A program made the position numbers and the translations under genes. A model generated the notes under the pieces. That model had not been told where the DNA came from. It saw only the letters and a list, made by a program, of their open reading frames with translations, and searched no databases. Below are positions 6,453 through 12,930 of a DNA stretch of 12,930 bases, in pieces. The stretch is from contig CAIPNT010000113.1 in NCBI GenBank assembly GCA_903866485.1, forward strand, positions 1 to 12,930. The letters run 5' to 3'. Source of the DNA: an uncultured Micrococcales bacterium (lineage in GTDB: Bacteria > Actinomycetota > Actinomycetes > Actinomycetales > Microbacteriaceae). Within the stretch, counting starts at the first letter, position 1; each line of letters opens with the position of its first letter.

Positions 6453-6655
6453 AGTAGTCGTTTGCAGCAGATCATTTGAATCATGTGGCCACCAAAGTGC
6501 CACCTCTGAGGTCTGCCAGTCTTTTCCTCTAAATGAGATTCCGCCGTATTGCGGATGTACTTCTTGTGTGTGGGTTTAGCGCTGTTCGACTAGCCCATCG
6601 GTTCAGAGCAGCTACTCCCTGCCAGAACCAACACAATTGAAGAGGAAACACAACT
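6453..6655 (+). promoter_or_regulatory. Long structured 5' leader of the helicase gene
   Basis: About 200 nt without a convincing gene. Three small hairpins are visible: GTGGC/GCCAC (6485-6489 with 6499-6503), ACCTC/GAGGT (6502-6512, overlapping the first) and TCCGC/GCGGA (6540-6544 with 6551-6555). The overlap between the first two means they are mutually exclusive. The Shine-Dalgarno AGAGGAAA lies at 6641-6648. RNA helicase genes elsewhere often have long leaders involved in cold induction or autoregulation; that this one is regulatory is inference. It does not match a riboswitch class that I recognise. Confidence 0.4.
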
Positions 6656-9013
6656 ATGCCTGGATTTGGCAAAACTCCGTCGCGCGCGCCTAAGGGTGCC
6701 GGTCGCGGCAACAACTTTAAGCCTAAGGAAGACGGCCGTGGTGGCCGCGCTCCTCACCGCGCCCCAGTAGAAAACGGCCCAAAGCGTGCTCCTCGCGAAA
6801 AGGGAGCCTTCTTTGAAGAGCGTCCAAAGCGCACCTATGGTGACGCACCTCGCACCGACTCACGTGGTGGCGACCGCGACTCACGTCCTTCATACGGCAA
6901 CCGCGATGCCCGCCCGGCATATGGCGACCGCCCAACCTACGGCAACCGCGATGGTGGCGCACCTCGTGGCGACCGCCCTTCATACGGCGAACGCGACTCA
7001 CGCCCTTCATACGGTGACCGCAACGGCCGTCCGGCTGCAGGCCGAACCTCACCTCGCGAGATGAATGGTGGCCGCCCAGACAACGGTCGCGACTGGACTC
7101 CTCGCAACGGCGAAGGCACCGGCGCACCGGCTCGCAAGCCTCGCTATAACTCGGATGACCGCGCAGCTCGCGATTCACGCCCTTCATACGGTGACCGTGA
7201 CTCACGCCCGTCTTACGGCGACCGCCCAACCTATGGCAACCGTGACGATCGAGCACCACGCCGCGACTTCGGTGACCGCCCAACCTATGGCCGCGACGGC
7301 GCAGCCGGGCGCAGCGAACGCCCTTCATACGGCGACCGTCCACAGCGCGACGCCGCACCTCGCGGCGGCATGTCGAACCGCCCATGGGAAGACCGCGGCG
7401 AAGCTCGTCGCGACTTTGCAGCCCGCGATGACCGTGGACCAAAGCGCAACTTCGGCGATCGAGACTCACGTCCGGCTCGTTCGGGTTCATGGTCTGAAGA
7501 CCGCAACCCAAACCGCCCAGACCGCGCAGCCCGCGATGACTCACGCGAGTCAACCTTCCGTGGTGCACGCGACTCGAACCCAAACAAGAAGGCATTCTTC
7601 GAGGATGTTGTTCTTGAGCGTCTAGACGCAGTTGTTGCTTCTGAAGCAATCACTACGGAGAGCTTCGAGGGCATGGGTCTTCACCCTAAGGTTCTTCTTG
7701 CTCTAACCGGTATGGGTGCAGAGACTCCTTTCCCTATCCAAGCTTCGACCATCCCTGCAGCTATGGCTGGCCGCGATGTTCTTGGCCGCGGCAAGACCGG
7801 TTCAGGTAAGACCATCGCTTTCACAGTGCCACTAGTTCAGAAGCTAATCGCCGCTGGTTCAGTGCCACGCAAGCCTGGCAAGCCACGTGCGCTGATTCTT
7901 GCTCCAACCCGTGAGCTAGCCGACCAGATCGACCGCACTGTAAACGGCATTGCCAAGGCAGTCGGCTTCTACACCGCATGTATTTATGGTGGTGTTCCTC
8001 AGCGCAAGCAAGAGAACGCAATGAGCCGCGGCGTTGACATCGTAGTTGCAACCCCTGGTCGCCTAGAAGACCTAATGGCTCAGCGCATCATCGACCTGTC
8101 TGAAGTTGAGACCATGGTTGTTGACGAGGCCGACCACATGTGTGACCTTGGCTTCATCGAAGGCGTTCGCCGCATCATGCGTGCCGCCGGCGATAGCCAG
8201 AAGCTTCTCTTCTCGGCAACTCTTGACCGCGAGGTCGACGCGTTGGTTAAGGAATTCCTTCCTGACCCTTACGTCTATGAGGTGCCAAACGAAGAGAACG
8301 ACACCGCAAACATCGTGCACCGCGTTCTAACCGTTGACCCAGAAGACCGCTCAGCTGTTCTTCTTCGTCTGGTTCAAGGCGAGGGCAAGTCAATCATCTT
8401 CACCCGCACCAAGATGACCGCTGAGCGTTTGAGCGAGAGCCTGACTCAGGCTGGCGTTCCTGCAGCTCGTCTTCACGGTGACCTAAACCAGAACCAGCGC
8501 AACCGCAACCTTGAGCGTTTCGTCAAGGGTGCCTGCCGAGTTTTGGTGGCAACCGACGTTGCGGCTCGTGGAATCCACGTAGACGACGTTGCTCTAGTTG
8601 TTCAGGTTGACCCACCTGAGGAATACAAGACTTACCTGCACCGTTCAGGCCGAACTGGTCGTGCCGGCAAGGAGGGTACCGTGATCACTTTGATCCCGCG
8701 CAGCCGTCGTCGCCGTCTCGAAGACCTGCTTCGTCGTGCCGAGCGCGATGGCATCTTCTCGGAGGTTCGTCCTTCTAGCGAGTTGCTTGAGCAGCTAGCC
8801 GGCCCAATTGCTCCGGCTCCAGCCCCAGAGATTCTAGACTTCGGCGACAGCCGTGGCGGTTCTGGTGGCGGTCGCGGCTTCGACCGTGATGGTCGTGGCG
8901 GCGGTGGCCGTGGCAACGGCGGCGGTCGTGGCAACTACGGCGGCTCTGGCAAGGGTCGTTGGTCAGACAAGCCAAAGGGCGAAGGTCGTCCACGCGCCAA
9001 GAAGTTCGACTAA
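6656..9013 (+). CDS. DEAD-box ATP-dependent RNA helicase with long disordered arms
   Basis: 785 residues. Residues 1 to about 310 are low-complexity, rich in Arg, Asp, Gly, Pro, Ser and Tyr, with repeated PSYGDR-like units. The helicase core follows: Q-motif Phe near 337 (FEGMGL) with PIQ, motif I GKTGSGKT (379-386), PTRELA, TPGRLEDL, motif II DEAD (490-493), motif III SAT (520-522), IIFTRTK, ATDVAARG and motif VI HRSGRTGR (662-669). Residues 728-785 form a Gly/Arg tail with several RGG/RGN units. All catalytic motifs are intact. The protein unwinds or remodels RNA, probably in ribosome assembly or mRNA decay. The location next to rplJ-rplL fits but does not prove this. The core uses CTA/CTT Leu codons, suggesting strong expression. 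The start has AGAGGAAA about 7 nt upstream; tandem stops TAATAA end the gene. Confidence 0.96.
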   Translation: MPGFGKTPSRAPKGAGRGNNFKPKEDGRGGRAPHRAPVENGPKRAPREKGAFFEERPKRTYGDAPRTDSRGGDRDSRPSYGNRDARPAYGDRPTYGNRDGGAPRGDRPSYGERDSRPSYGDRNGRPAAGRTSPREMNGGRPDNGRDWTPRNGEGTGAPARKPRYNSDDRAARDSRPSYGDRDSRPSYGDRPTYGNRDDRAPRRDFGDRPTYGRDGAAGRSERPSYGDRPQRDAAPRGGMSNRPWEDRGEARRDFAARDDRGPKRNFGDRDSRPARSGSWSEDRNPNRPDRAARDDSRESTFRGARDSNPNKKAFFEDVVLERLDAVVASEAITTESFEGMGLHPKVLLALTGMGAETPFPIQASTIPAAMAGRDVLGRGKTGSGKTIAFTVPLVQKLIAAGSVPRKPGKPRALILAPTRELADQIDRTVNGIAKAVGFYTACIYGGVPQRKQENAMSRGVDIVVATPGRLEDLMAQRIIDLSEVETMVVDEADHMCDLGFIEGVRRIMRAAGDSQKLLFSATLDREVDALVKEFLPDPYVYEVPNEENDTANIVHRVLTVDPEDRSAVLLRLVQGEGKSIIFTRTKMTAERLSESLTQAGVPAARLHGDLNQNQRNRNLERFVKGACRVLVATDVAARGIHVDDVALVVQVDPPEEYKTYLHRSGRTGRAGKEGTVITLIPRSRRRRLEDLLRRAERDGIFSEVRPSSELLEQLAGPIAPAPAPEILDFGDSRGGSGGGRGFDRDGRGGGGRGNGGGRGNYGGSGKGRWSDKPKGEGRPRAKKFD
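6875..7341 (+). repeat. Degenerate in-frame repeats in the helicase N-terminal arm
   Basis: The DNA encodes recurring units of the type RDSRPSYGDRPTYGNRD between roughly residues 74 and 228. An exact 23-bp copy occurs at 6998-7020 and 7175-7197, and many near copies of CCTTCATACGG are present. Units differ mostly at synonymous positions (CGC/CGT, GGC/GGT), indicating that the peptide repeat is maintained while the DNA drifts. Confidence 0.8.
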
Positions 9014-9026
9014 TAAGTTCACAGAG

Positions 9027-9063
9027 AACCCCATCGGTATTGCGCCGGTGGGGTTTTCTTTAT
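9027..9063 (+). terminator. Intrinsic terminator after the helicase gene
   Basis: AACCCCATCGG (9027-9037) pairs with CCGGTGGGGTT (9045-9055) in an 11-bp stem containing one T-G wobble, with a 7-nt loop, followed by TTTTCTTTAT. It lies 13 bp after the tandem stop codons and is a canonical rho-independent terminator. Confidence 0.92.
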
Positions 9064-9131
9064 AAACTTATAGCAGCCAAAGACCGTCGGTTTTGCCCGT
9101 TCGAAAAAACGAGCAACGAAGGAACACGAGA

Positions 9132-9188
9132 GTGTCATCCAACGCAGGTGTGTGTAACAGTTTGTATTCTTCGAATTTTGATTCGTGA
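9132..9188 (+). CDS. Possible 18-codon leader peptide upstream of rplJ
   Basis: A GTG at 9132 preceded by AAGGA (9119-9123) at an 8-nt spacing opens an 18-codon frame (MSSNAGVCNSLYSSNFDS) ending with TGA at 9186-9188. The stop is only 7 nt before the intrinsic terminator stem at 9196. The GTG is inside a small hairpin (ACAC/GTGT), so translation initiation could be structure-dependent. The peptide has six Ser and three Asn. Such frames occur by chance, so this is a tentative call resting on the ribosome binding site and the stop-terminator spacing. Confidence 0.25.
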   Translation: MSSNAGVCNSLYSSNFDS

Positions 9189-9195
9189 ATTTTTC

Positions 9196-9230
9196 TGCTC
9201 CGTGCGTCTGCGCCGGAGCATTTTTTATTT
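9196..9230 (+). terminator. Intrinsic terminator / attenuator in the rplJ leader
   Basis: TGCTCCG (9196-9202) pairs with CGGAGCA (9214-9220), and inside GCG/CGC (9204-9206 with 9211-9213) extends the stem past a one-base bulge to a TCTG loop. TTTTTTATTT follows. It sits 26 nt before the rplJ ribosome binding site and after the preceding operon's own terminator, so it must be read through to express the stalk proteins. This is the signature of an attenuator. No strong antiterminator is evident; GAGCA at 9111-9115 could pair with the left arm over only five bases. Confidence 0.8.
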
Positions 9231-9265
9231 CCCGGGGCTACCGACATAAGAAATCAAGGAGCGCC

Positions 9266-9775
9266 ATGGCGAACAAGGTCGAGAAGGTAGCTGAGCTAAC
9301 TGGTCTATTCCAGAACTCAAACGCCGTCTTTCTAACCGAGTACCGCGGACTCACTGTGGCACAGCTTAAAGAGCTGCGCACTTCAATCAGTGCCGACGCA
9401 ACCTACGCCGTAGCAAAGAACACTCTTATTGAGATCGCTGCGAAGAACGCTGGAGTAACCGCATTTGACGGCCAGTTGTTCGGACCAACCGCTCTCGCTT
9501 TTGCAACCGGAGACGCAGTCTCAGTTGCCAAGGCTCTGCGTGACTTTGCCAAGGCAAATCCTCTACTTGTTGTTAAGACCGGTGTCCTAGATGGCGTCGC
9601 TCTTTCAGCTGCAGAGGTACAGAAGCTTGCAGATCTCGAATCCCGCGAAGTTCTATTGGCCAAGGCCGCTGGAATGTTCAAGGCAACGATGTTCAAGGCA
9701 GCTTACACATTCCAGGCCCCACTTGCTCAGGCAGCTCGCGCTGTCGACGCGCTACGCGCAAAGCAAGCAGCCTAA
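9266..9775 (+). CDS. rplJ: 50S ribosomal protein L10
   Basis: 169 residues, normal for L10. The N-terminus (MANKVEKVAELTGLFQNS, then VFLTEYRGLTVAQLKELR) is the conserved rRNA-binding domain, and KNTL near 50 is a family hallmark. The C-terminal helix, rich in Ala, Leu and Lys, is where L7/L12 dimers attach. The ATG at 9266 has AAGGAG 4 nt upstream; an in-frame ATG at 9185 would run through the terminator and is rejected. L10 forms the base of the ribosomal stalk with rplL encoded 56 bp downstream. Codon use is biased as expected for a strongly expressed gene. The usual upstream neighbours rplK-rplA are not adjacent here. Confidence 0.97.
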   Translation: MANKVEKVAELTGLFQNSNAVFLTEYRGLTVAQLKELRTSISADATYAVAKNTLIEIAAKNAGVTAFDGQLFGPTALAFATGDAVSVAKALRDFAKANPLLVVKTGVLDGVALSAAEVQKLADLESREVLLAKAAGMFKATMFKAAYTFQAPLAQAARAVDALRAKQAA

Positions 9776-9831
9776 GAATCCCCAGCTTCACAAAACTAGT
9801 TACAAATCTTTCCAATAAATAGGAGAAACAA

Positions 9832-10209
9832 ATGGCAAAGTTGTCAACCGAACAGCTAATCGACGCGTTCAAGGAACTATCACTAATCGAGCTTTCAGAG
9901 TTCGTTAAGGCTTTCGAAGAGGCTTTTGACGTAACCGCTGCTGCTCCAGTTGCAGTTGCTGCTGCAGCTGCACCTGCTGCCGCTGCTGCTGAAGAGAAGG
10001 ACTCATTCGACGTCGTTCTTGAGTCAGCTGGCGACCAGAAGATTGCAGTTATCAAGGAAGTTCGCGCACTGACCAACCTAGGTCTAGGCGAGGCTAAGGC
10101 TCTTGTTGACGGTGCACCTGCAACCGTTCTAGAGGGCGCAAACAAGGACGCTGCTGAGAAGGCAAAGGCTGCTCTAGAGGGCGCTGGCGCAAAGGTAGTT
10201 CTAAAGTAA
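9832..10209 (+). CDS. rplL: 50S ribosomal protein L7/L12
   Basis: 125 residues. The N-terminal dimerisation domain ([20 protein letters not shown]) is followed by an Ala/Pro/Val hinge at about 35-53 and the C-terminal factor-binding domain from about 57 ([21 protein letters not shown]), which contains NLGLGEAK and LVDGAP. This domain recruits EF-Tu, EF-G, IF2 and release factors to the ribosome. AGGAGAAAC gives a good ribosome binding site. The gene is the second of the rplJ-rplL operon and ends 20 bp before a strong terminator. Leu codons are mostly CTA (about 8 of 13), the most striking case of the codon preference seen in this window. Confidence 0.98.
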   Translation: MAKLSTEQLIDAFKELSLIELSEFVKAFEEAFDVTAAAPVAVAAAAAPAAAAAEEKDSFDVVLESAGDQKIAVIKEVRALTNLGLGEAKALVDGAPATVLEGANKDAAEKAKAALEGAGAKVVLK

Positions 10210-10229
10210 TTTCGCTTTATAGCAAAGCT

Positions 10230-10269
10230 AAAAACCCCGTTCGACTTCGGTCGGACGGGGTTTTTGTTT
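10230..10269 (+). terminator. UUCG-capped intrinsic terminator after rplL
   Basis: A 16-bp stem (10230-10245 with 10250-10265, one T-G wobble) is capped by TTCG closed by a C-G pair, the unusually stable C(UUCG)G tetraloop. A-tract and T-tract flank it (AAAAACCCCG ... CGGGGTTTTTGTTT). It is a strong terminator for rplJL and, through its 5' A-tract, could also stop transcription from the opposite direction. Confidence 0.95.
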
Positions 10270-10338
10270 AACCTGATCGTTTGCATCATTATTAGGCAAA
10301 TCGCACTCTGAAAAAGTGTGGAAATCCCCATATTTCGA

Positions 10339-10366
10339 TTGCGCCATTTGACGCACCGGATAAACT
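10339..10366 (+). promoter_or_regulatory. Candidate promoter for the giant surface protein
   Basis: TTGCGC (10339-10344, 4 of 6 to the -35 consensus) and TAAACT (10361-10366, 4 of 6 and TANNNT pattern) are spaced by 16 bp. This would give a leader of about 60 nt ending in a perfect AAGGAGG. The remaining 10270-10434 sequence shows only short, weak inverted repeats. Confidence 0.35.
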
Positions 10367-10434
10367 TGAAGGTTGTTCGGCTGTGCCTTGGCATACCCGA
10401 AAAATATTCGATTTAGGCGACATAAGGAGGTCAG

Positions 10435-12930
10435 ATGAAGCGACTACTTCGCTTTATTTCACCTACTTTCGCGCACCTAACTTCGCCAAAGAGAGCGGCC
10501 GTGCTTGGTGCTCTAGTCGCTATGTTGGCGATCGTAGTCTCCCTCACGGTTGCAACCCCGGCAAATGCCTACACTCAGGGAACCGTATCCTCAACTGCCG
10601 CCAACCTTGGTGGAGGCGGTGGAGCGCTGCAAGGTGGTTTTTATAACTGCACCGGCACGGATGCAATTCGAGGCTTCCGCGTCAACTCCACCACGGGTGA
10701 CCCTTATTACGTCACCCAACTCGTTATGGAATGTGGAACGCCAAATCCAGATCTAAACGGTTTTTCAGGATCTGGAACCAACATAACGGCCTTCGGCTCC
10801 GACCCTGGTGCCAGTTATGAAACAGCTTGCCCAAGCGGCGCCTTTGCATACGGAATCACTATAAAGAACAACCACGGAACCGGCACTTATGTCGACGACC
10901 TCGCGCCACTTTGTAAAAATATCGTTGACAACACTGCTGCGACCACGCCGGCAACCAAGCCGACCACCCAGACTCCCAACCAGTCGGCGACCTGCCCAGC
11001 AAACACCTGGCTGGTCGGTATTCAACTTCAAACTGGTTCTGCGATTGACCGGATCGCAAACATAAACTGTGCGAGCTACACCTATGTGCAGAACTCGCCA
11101 ACAAACCTGACCGTGACACACACGAACGGAAACACCGTCACAGTGTCATTCACTGACAACAGTTGGGTTGACGCCAAATATCGAGTTGAGATTTGGGACT
11201 CTACGGGAACCACCCAGATCACTTACCAGGACATCAGTGGCGTTTCTGGAAATGGAAGCACGGGTTCGGCGACGTTCGCAACTACGACTTATCCCTCGAT
11301 GCGATGCGGGCTAACTTTCTTGGCAAAGGTAACCGCACTCAACAACTCTAGCGACTCTACTGTCTTGAATAGTGCCACGGTAACCGCCACTTCCACCGCC
11401 TATTCCACCTGTACAACGTCATCTATCTCGGTCAGTTCATCGGCCACATCGAACCTATGGTGGGATTCAACCACGAACTCATATAAGGCGATCGCTGCGG
11501 GTAACCCCGGTGTATTGAACATTTCGGATCTGCAAACTCGACTTCAGACCGGCACCACCGGAACCAACACCACAATTTCATCTGGTGGAGCTCTAACATT
11601 TTCTTCGGCTTTGACCACCGTAGGTGCGGCTTGTGGAACTCTAACCATAGGCTCACCAGACAGCTCGGTAACCCTAAACTCGCCAATTGACCTTTCGAGC
11701 TGCACCTCGGGCACGCCTTTATACGTGAAGGCCGCGTCTGACATAATCGCCAGCAGCGGCGCCTCAATGACCACCAACGCCGGTGCGGTCAACCTATTCT
11801 CAGACACCGATGGAACTTCCGGTGGTGGCATCCAGCTTGGTACTTCGGCGACTAACAGTCCAAACATCACCACCAACGGCGGTGCCGTAACCCTGGCCGG
11901 TGGAAACAGCTCTGGAACCGGCAATGCTCGTGGTTCAGCGACAGCGACTGTCGCGGGCAACGCGGGTGTCTTCTTCTATTCGGACATCGTGACTTCCGGT
12001 GGTGCCGTGGTCATACGTGGCCAGGCTGGAACCGCAACAATCGACTCTGCTGCCGTATACATGGCGACCGGCGCATCAATCGACACTAGGGGAACCAGTT
12101 CGAGCGGAAACGTTGACATCACCGGTGTCGTCGGCTCTGACCAAACCCAGACCACAGCTGCCGTTCGAGGTGTTCGCATTGGCAACGGCGCTTCGACCAA
12201 CCAAGCTTCGATTACGGTTGGGCACACTGCCTATATCAACATCTCGGCCGATTCGTCGGCCGGCGGTGCCTCGATGCAAGACGGCGTGCTGATGGAAGGC
12301 GCTAACCTTTCGAGCGTCAACGGAAACATAACCGTCACGGCGAATATGGCCTCGGGGGATGCCGTGCCGATTTCCATTTCCACCGCCACCTCAAACATTG
12401 GCGCCTCGGGCACCGGTGTGGTTTACATCAAAGAAAACTCCGCGAACGCTTCGACCACCCCGTCAAACCTAAACAACCTGGTGCTAAATACAGCTGGTGA
12501 CGCCTACATCACGGCAAACCGACTAGCAGTTGGCTCGGGTTCGACCTTTACAACCGGCGGAACCCTGCATGTTGAGCCGGCGGCATCCGCCTTCCCGGTT
12601 ACCATGAACTTCCCTGGCTCTGGCTCTGTGGGGTCAACGACCGCCGCCTTGGTAATCGGAAAGTCACTTACCAGCGGGCCGGTTTCGCTCGGCGGTACCT
12701 CGGTTAACATTCTCGGCCCGATAACCGTAACTGGGTCTTCAGCTACCGTCGCGGCGCCTGCAACTACCACGGGTGCATTGACGGTGTCGGGTGGCTCGGT
12801 CACTGTAAACAGCAGCTCGGCTCTGACATCCACTGGAGCCATGGCGCTCACAGCCAGTTCAGGTGATCTGTCTGTCAGTTCGAATATGTTCGTTAGCGGC
12901 TCTGGAAATGCATTGACGCTTAAAGCCACG
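10435..12930 (+). CDS. Giant secreted beta-strand-repeat (FHA/adhesin-like) surface protein, N-terminal part
   Basis: An uninterrupted reading frame of 832 codons from an ATG with a perfect AAGGAGG 5 nt upstream to the right edge; no stop is reached. Residues 1-45 are a long Sec signal peptide (basic MKRLLR start, hydrophobic 21-40, TPANA cleavage). Residues 46-215 hold three Cys-bounded repeats (C72-C100, C132-C160, C187-C212), with a Thr/Pro linker at 167-184. Residues about 222-322 look FnIII/Ig-like (VTVSFTDNSW, YRVEIWD). From about 355 a Ser/Thr/Gly/Ala/Val repeat region begins with LNISDLQTRLQTG and units such as TTNGGAVTLAGG (479-490) and TSGGAVVIRG (520-529), typical of right-handed beta-solenoid passengers. 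All Cys lie before residue 424. No cell-wall anchor is seen because the C-terminus is outside. Probable role: adhesion or cell-surface coat. Function is inferred. Confidence 0.88.
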   Translation, partial: MKRLLRFISPTFAHLTSPKRAAVLGALVAMLAIVVSLTVATPANAYTQGTVSSTAANLGGGGGALQGGFYNCTGTDAIRGFRVNSTTGDPYYVTQLVMECGTPNPDLNGFSGSGTNITAFGSDPGASYETACPSGAFAYGITIKNNHGTGTYVDDLAPLCKNIVDNTAATTPATKPTTQTPNQSATCPANTWLVGIQLQTGSAIDRIANINCASYTYVQNSPTNLTVTHTNGNTVTVSFTDNSWVDAKYRVEIWDSTGTTQITYQDISGVSGNGSTGSATFATTTYPSMRCGLTFLAKVTALNNSSDSTVLNSATVTATSTAYSTCTTSSISVSSSATSNLWWDSTTNSYKAIAAGNPGVLNISDLQTRLQTGTTGTNTTISSGGALTFSSALTTVGAACGTLTIGSPDSSVTLNSPIDLSSCTSGTPLYVKAASDIIASSGASMTTNAGAVNLFSDTDGTSGGGIQLGTSATNSPNITTNGGAVTLAGGNSSGTGNARGSATATVAGNAGVFFYSDIVTSGGAVVIRGQAGTATIDSAAVYMATGASIDTRGTSSSGNVDITGVVGSDQTQTTAAVRGVRIGNGASTNQASITVGHTAYINISADSSAGGASMQDGVLMEGANLSSVNGNITVTANMASGDAVPISISTATSNIGASGTGVVYIKENSANASTTPSNLNNLVLNTAGDAYITANRLAVGSGSTFTTGGTLHVEPAASAFPVTMNFPGSGSVGSTTAALVIGKSLTSGPVSLGGTSVNILGPITVTGSSATVAAPATTTGALTVSGGSVTVNSSSALTSTGAMALTASSGDLSVSSNMFVSGSGNALTLKAT

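Larger units (their letters stand above)
9064..9265 (+). promoter_or_regulatory. rplJ-rplL leader region (L10-leader-like)
   Basis: This 202-bp region before rplJ contains a GGA-ACAC-GAGA-GTGT-ca-TCC hairpin (9121-9140) with a GNRA-type loop, a CGAAT/ATTCG hairpin (9172-9185), and an intrinsic terminator ending at 9230. rplJ-rplL operons in other bacteria are autoregulated by the L10-L7/L12 complex binding the leader RNA; in Bacillus subtilis this works by transcription attenuation. The layout here fits such a mechanism, but I cannot confirm the L10 RNA motif by eye. The promoter is unclear; the AT-rich TATAAACTTATAGC at 9061-9074 is a possible -10 region without a good -35. Confidence 0.5.

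Noticed and set aside
6533..6640. 35-codon frame in the helicase leader
   Set aside because: No ribosome binding site precedes its ATG and the peptide is not recognisable; its stop 15 nt before the helicase ATG may be chance.
7065..7625. Plus-strand open frame rich in Ala, Thr and His within the helicase gene
   Set aside because: Out-of-frame reading of the same repeats, fully inside the better supported helicase frame.
6723..7649. Long minus-strand open frame opposite the helicase N-terminal arm
   Set aside because: It is the shadow of the Arg/Gly/Asp-rich repeat region, whose codon bias suppresses antisense stops; the translated product is a low-complexity His/Arg/Gly sequence without a start signal.
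9185..9265. Extended start for rplJ at an ATG near 9185
   Set aside because: It would run through the intrinsic terminator; L10 begins at the conserved MANKVEKV with an AAGGAG upstream.
10214..10228. GCTTT/AAAGC hairpin just after rplL
   Set aside because: Weak five-pair stem immediately before a far stronger terminator; no independent role is supported.
11544..11960. Minus-strand open frame opposite the giant surface protein
   Set aside because: The antisense of Ser/Thr/Gly/Ala-rich repeats lacks stops; the plus frame has signal peptide, ribosome binding site and domain order.
12504..12929. Minus-strand open frame at the right edge
   Set aside because: Also an antisense shadow of the repeat region, rich in Val, Pro and Glu without motif or start signal.

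Overview
The window looks like a chromosomal segment of an actinobacterium, most likely a small-genome, moderate-GC member of the Microbacteriaceae (the freshwater Rhodoluna/Aquiluna type). This rests on a mycoredoxin-like WCxxC protein, a TAGGCT-type -10 element very close to a start codon, Gram-positive-style Sec signal peptides ending in TPANA, actinobacterial-looking rplJ/rplL, and a DEAD-box helicase with long disordered arms. The taxonomic placement is inference.

Positions 1-4333 form a sugar-uptake locus. On the minus strand lie the N-terminus of a PfkB-family sugar kinase (cut by the left edge) and, overlapping its start, a LacI-family repressor. Divergent from these is a CUT2-type ABC importer in the order binding protein, permease, single-domain ATPase, closed by a 16-bp hairpin. 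A LacI-type operator with a central CG sits in the divergent intergenic region, so the repressor probably controls importer, kinase and itself. Fructose (FrcBCA-like) is a reasonable substrate guess but is not proven.

Positions 4333-6430 hold an unassigned eight-helix membrane protein, a HAD-family sugar-phosphate phosphatase-like protein that starts at a TTG overlapping the previous stop, and a small glutaredoxin/mycoredoxin-like protein followed by a hairpin.

Positions 6402-9063 carry a DEAD-box RNA helicase. It has an apparent promoter, a perfect 16-bp palindrome near the predicted transcription start, and an approximately 220-nt leader. Its N-terminal arm is about 310 residues of Arg/Asp/Tyr-Gly repeats and its C-terminal tail is RGG-rich. 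A strong intrinsic terminator follows.

Positions 9064-10269 are the ribosomal stalk operon rplJ-rplL. Its leader contains an intrinsic terminator upstream of rplJ, preceded by a possible 18-codon leader peptide. A long UUCG-tetraloop terminator closes the operon.

From 10435 to the right edge a very large secreted protein begins and does not end within the window. It has a Sec signal peptide, three Cys-bounded repeats suggestive of a beta-prism domain, an FnIII/Ig-like segment, and then a Ser/Thr/Gly-rich beta-strand-repeat region resembling filamentous-haemagglutinin passengers. This is the least ordinary item in the window. No tRNA, rRNA, CRISPR array, insertion sequence or phage gene was seen.
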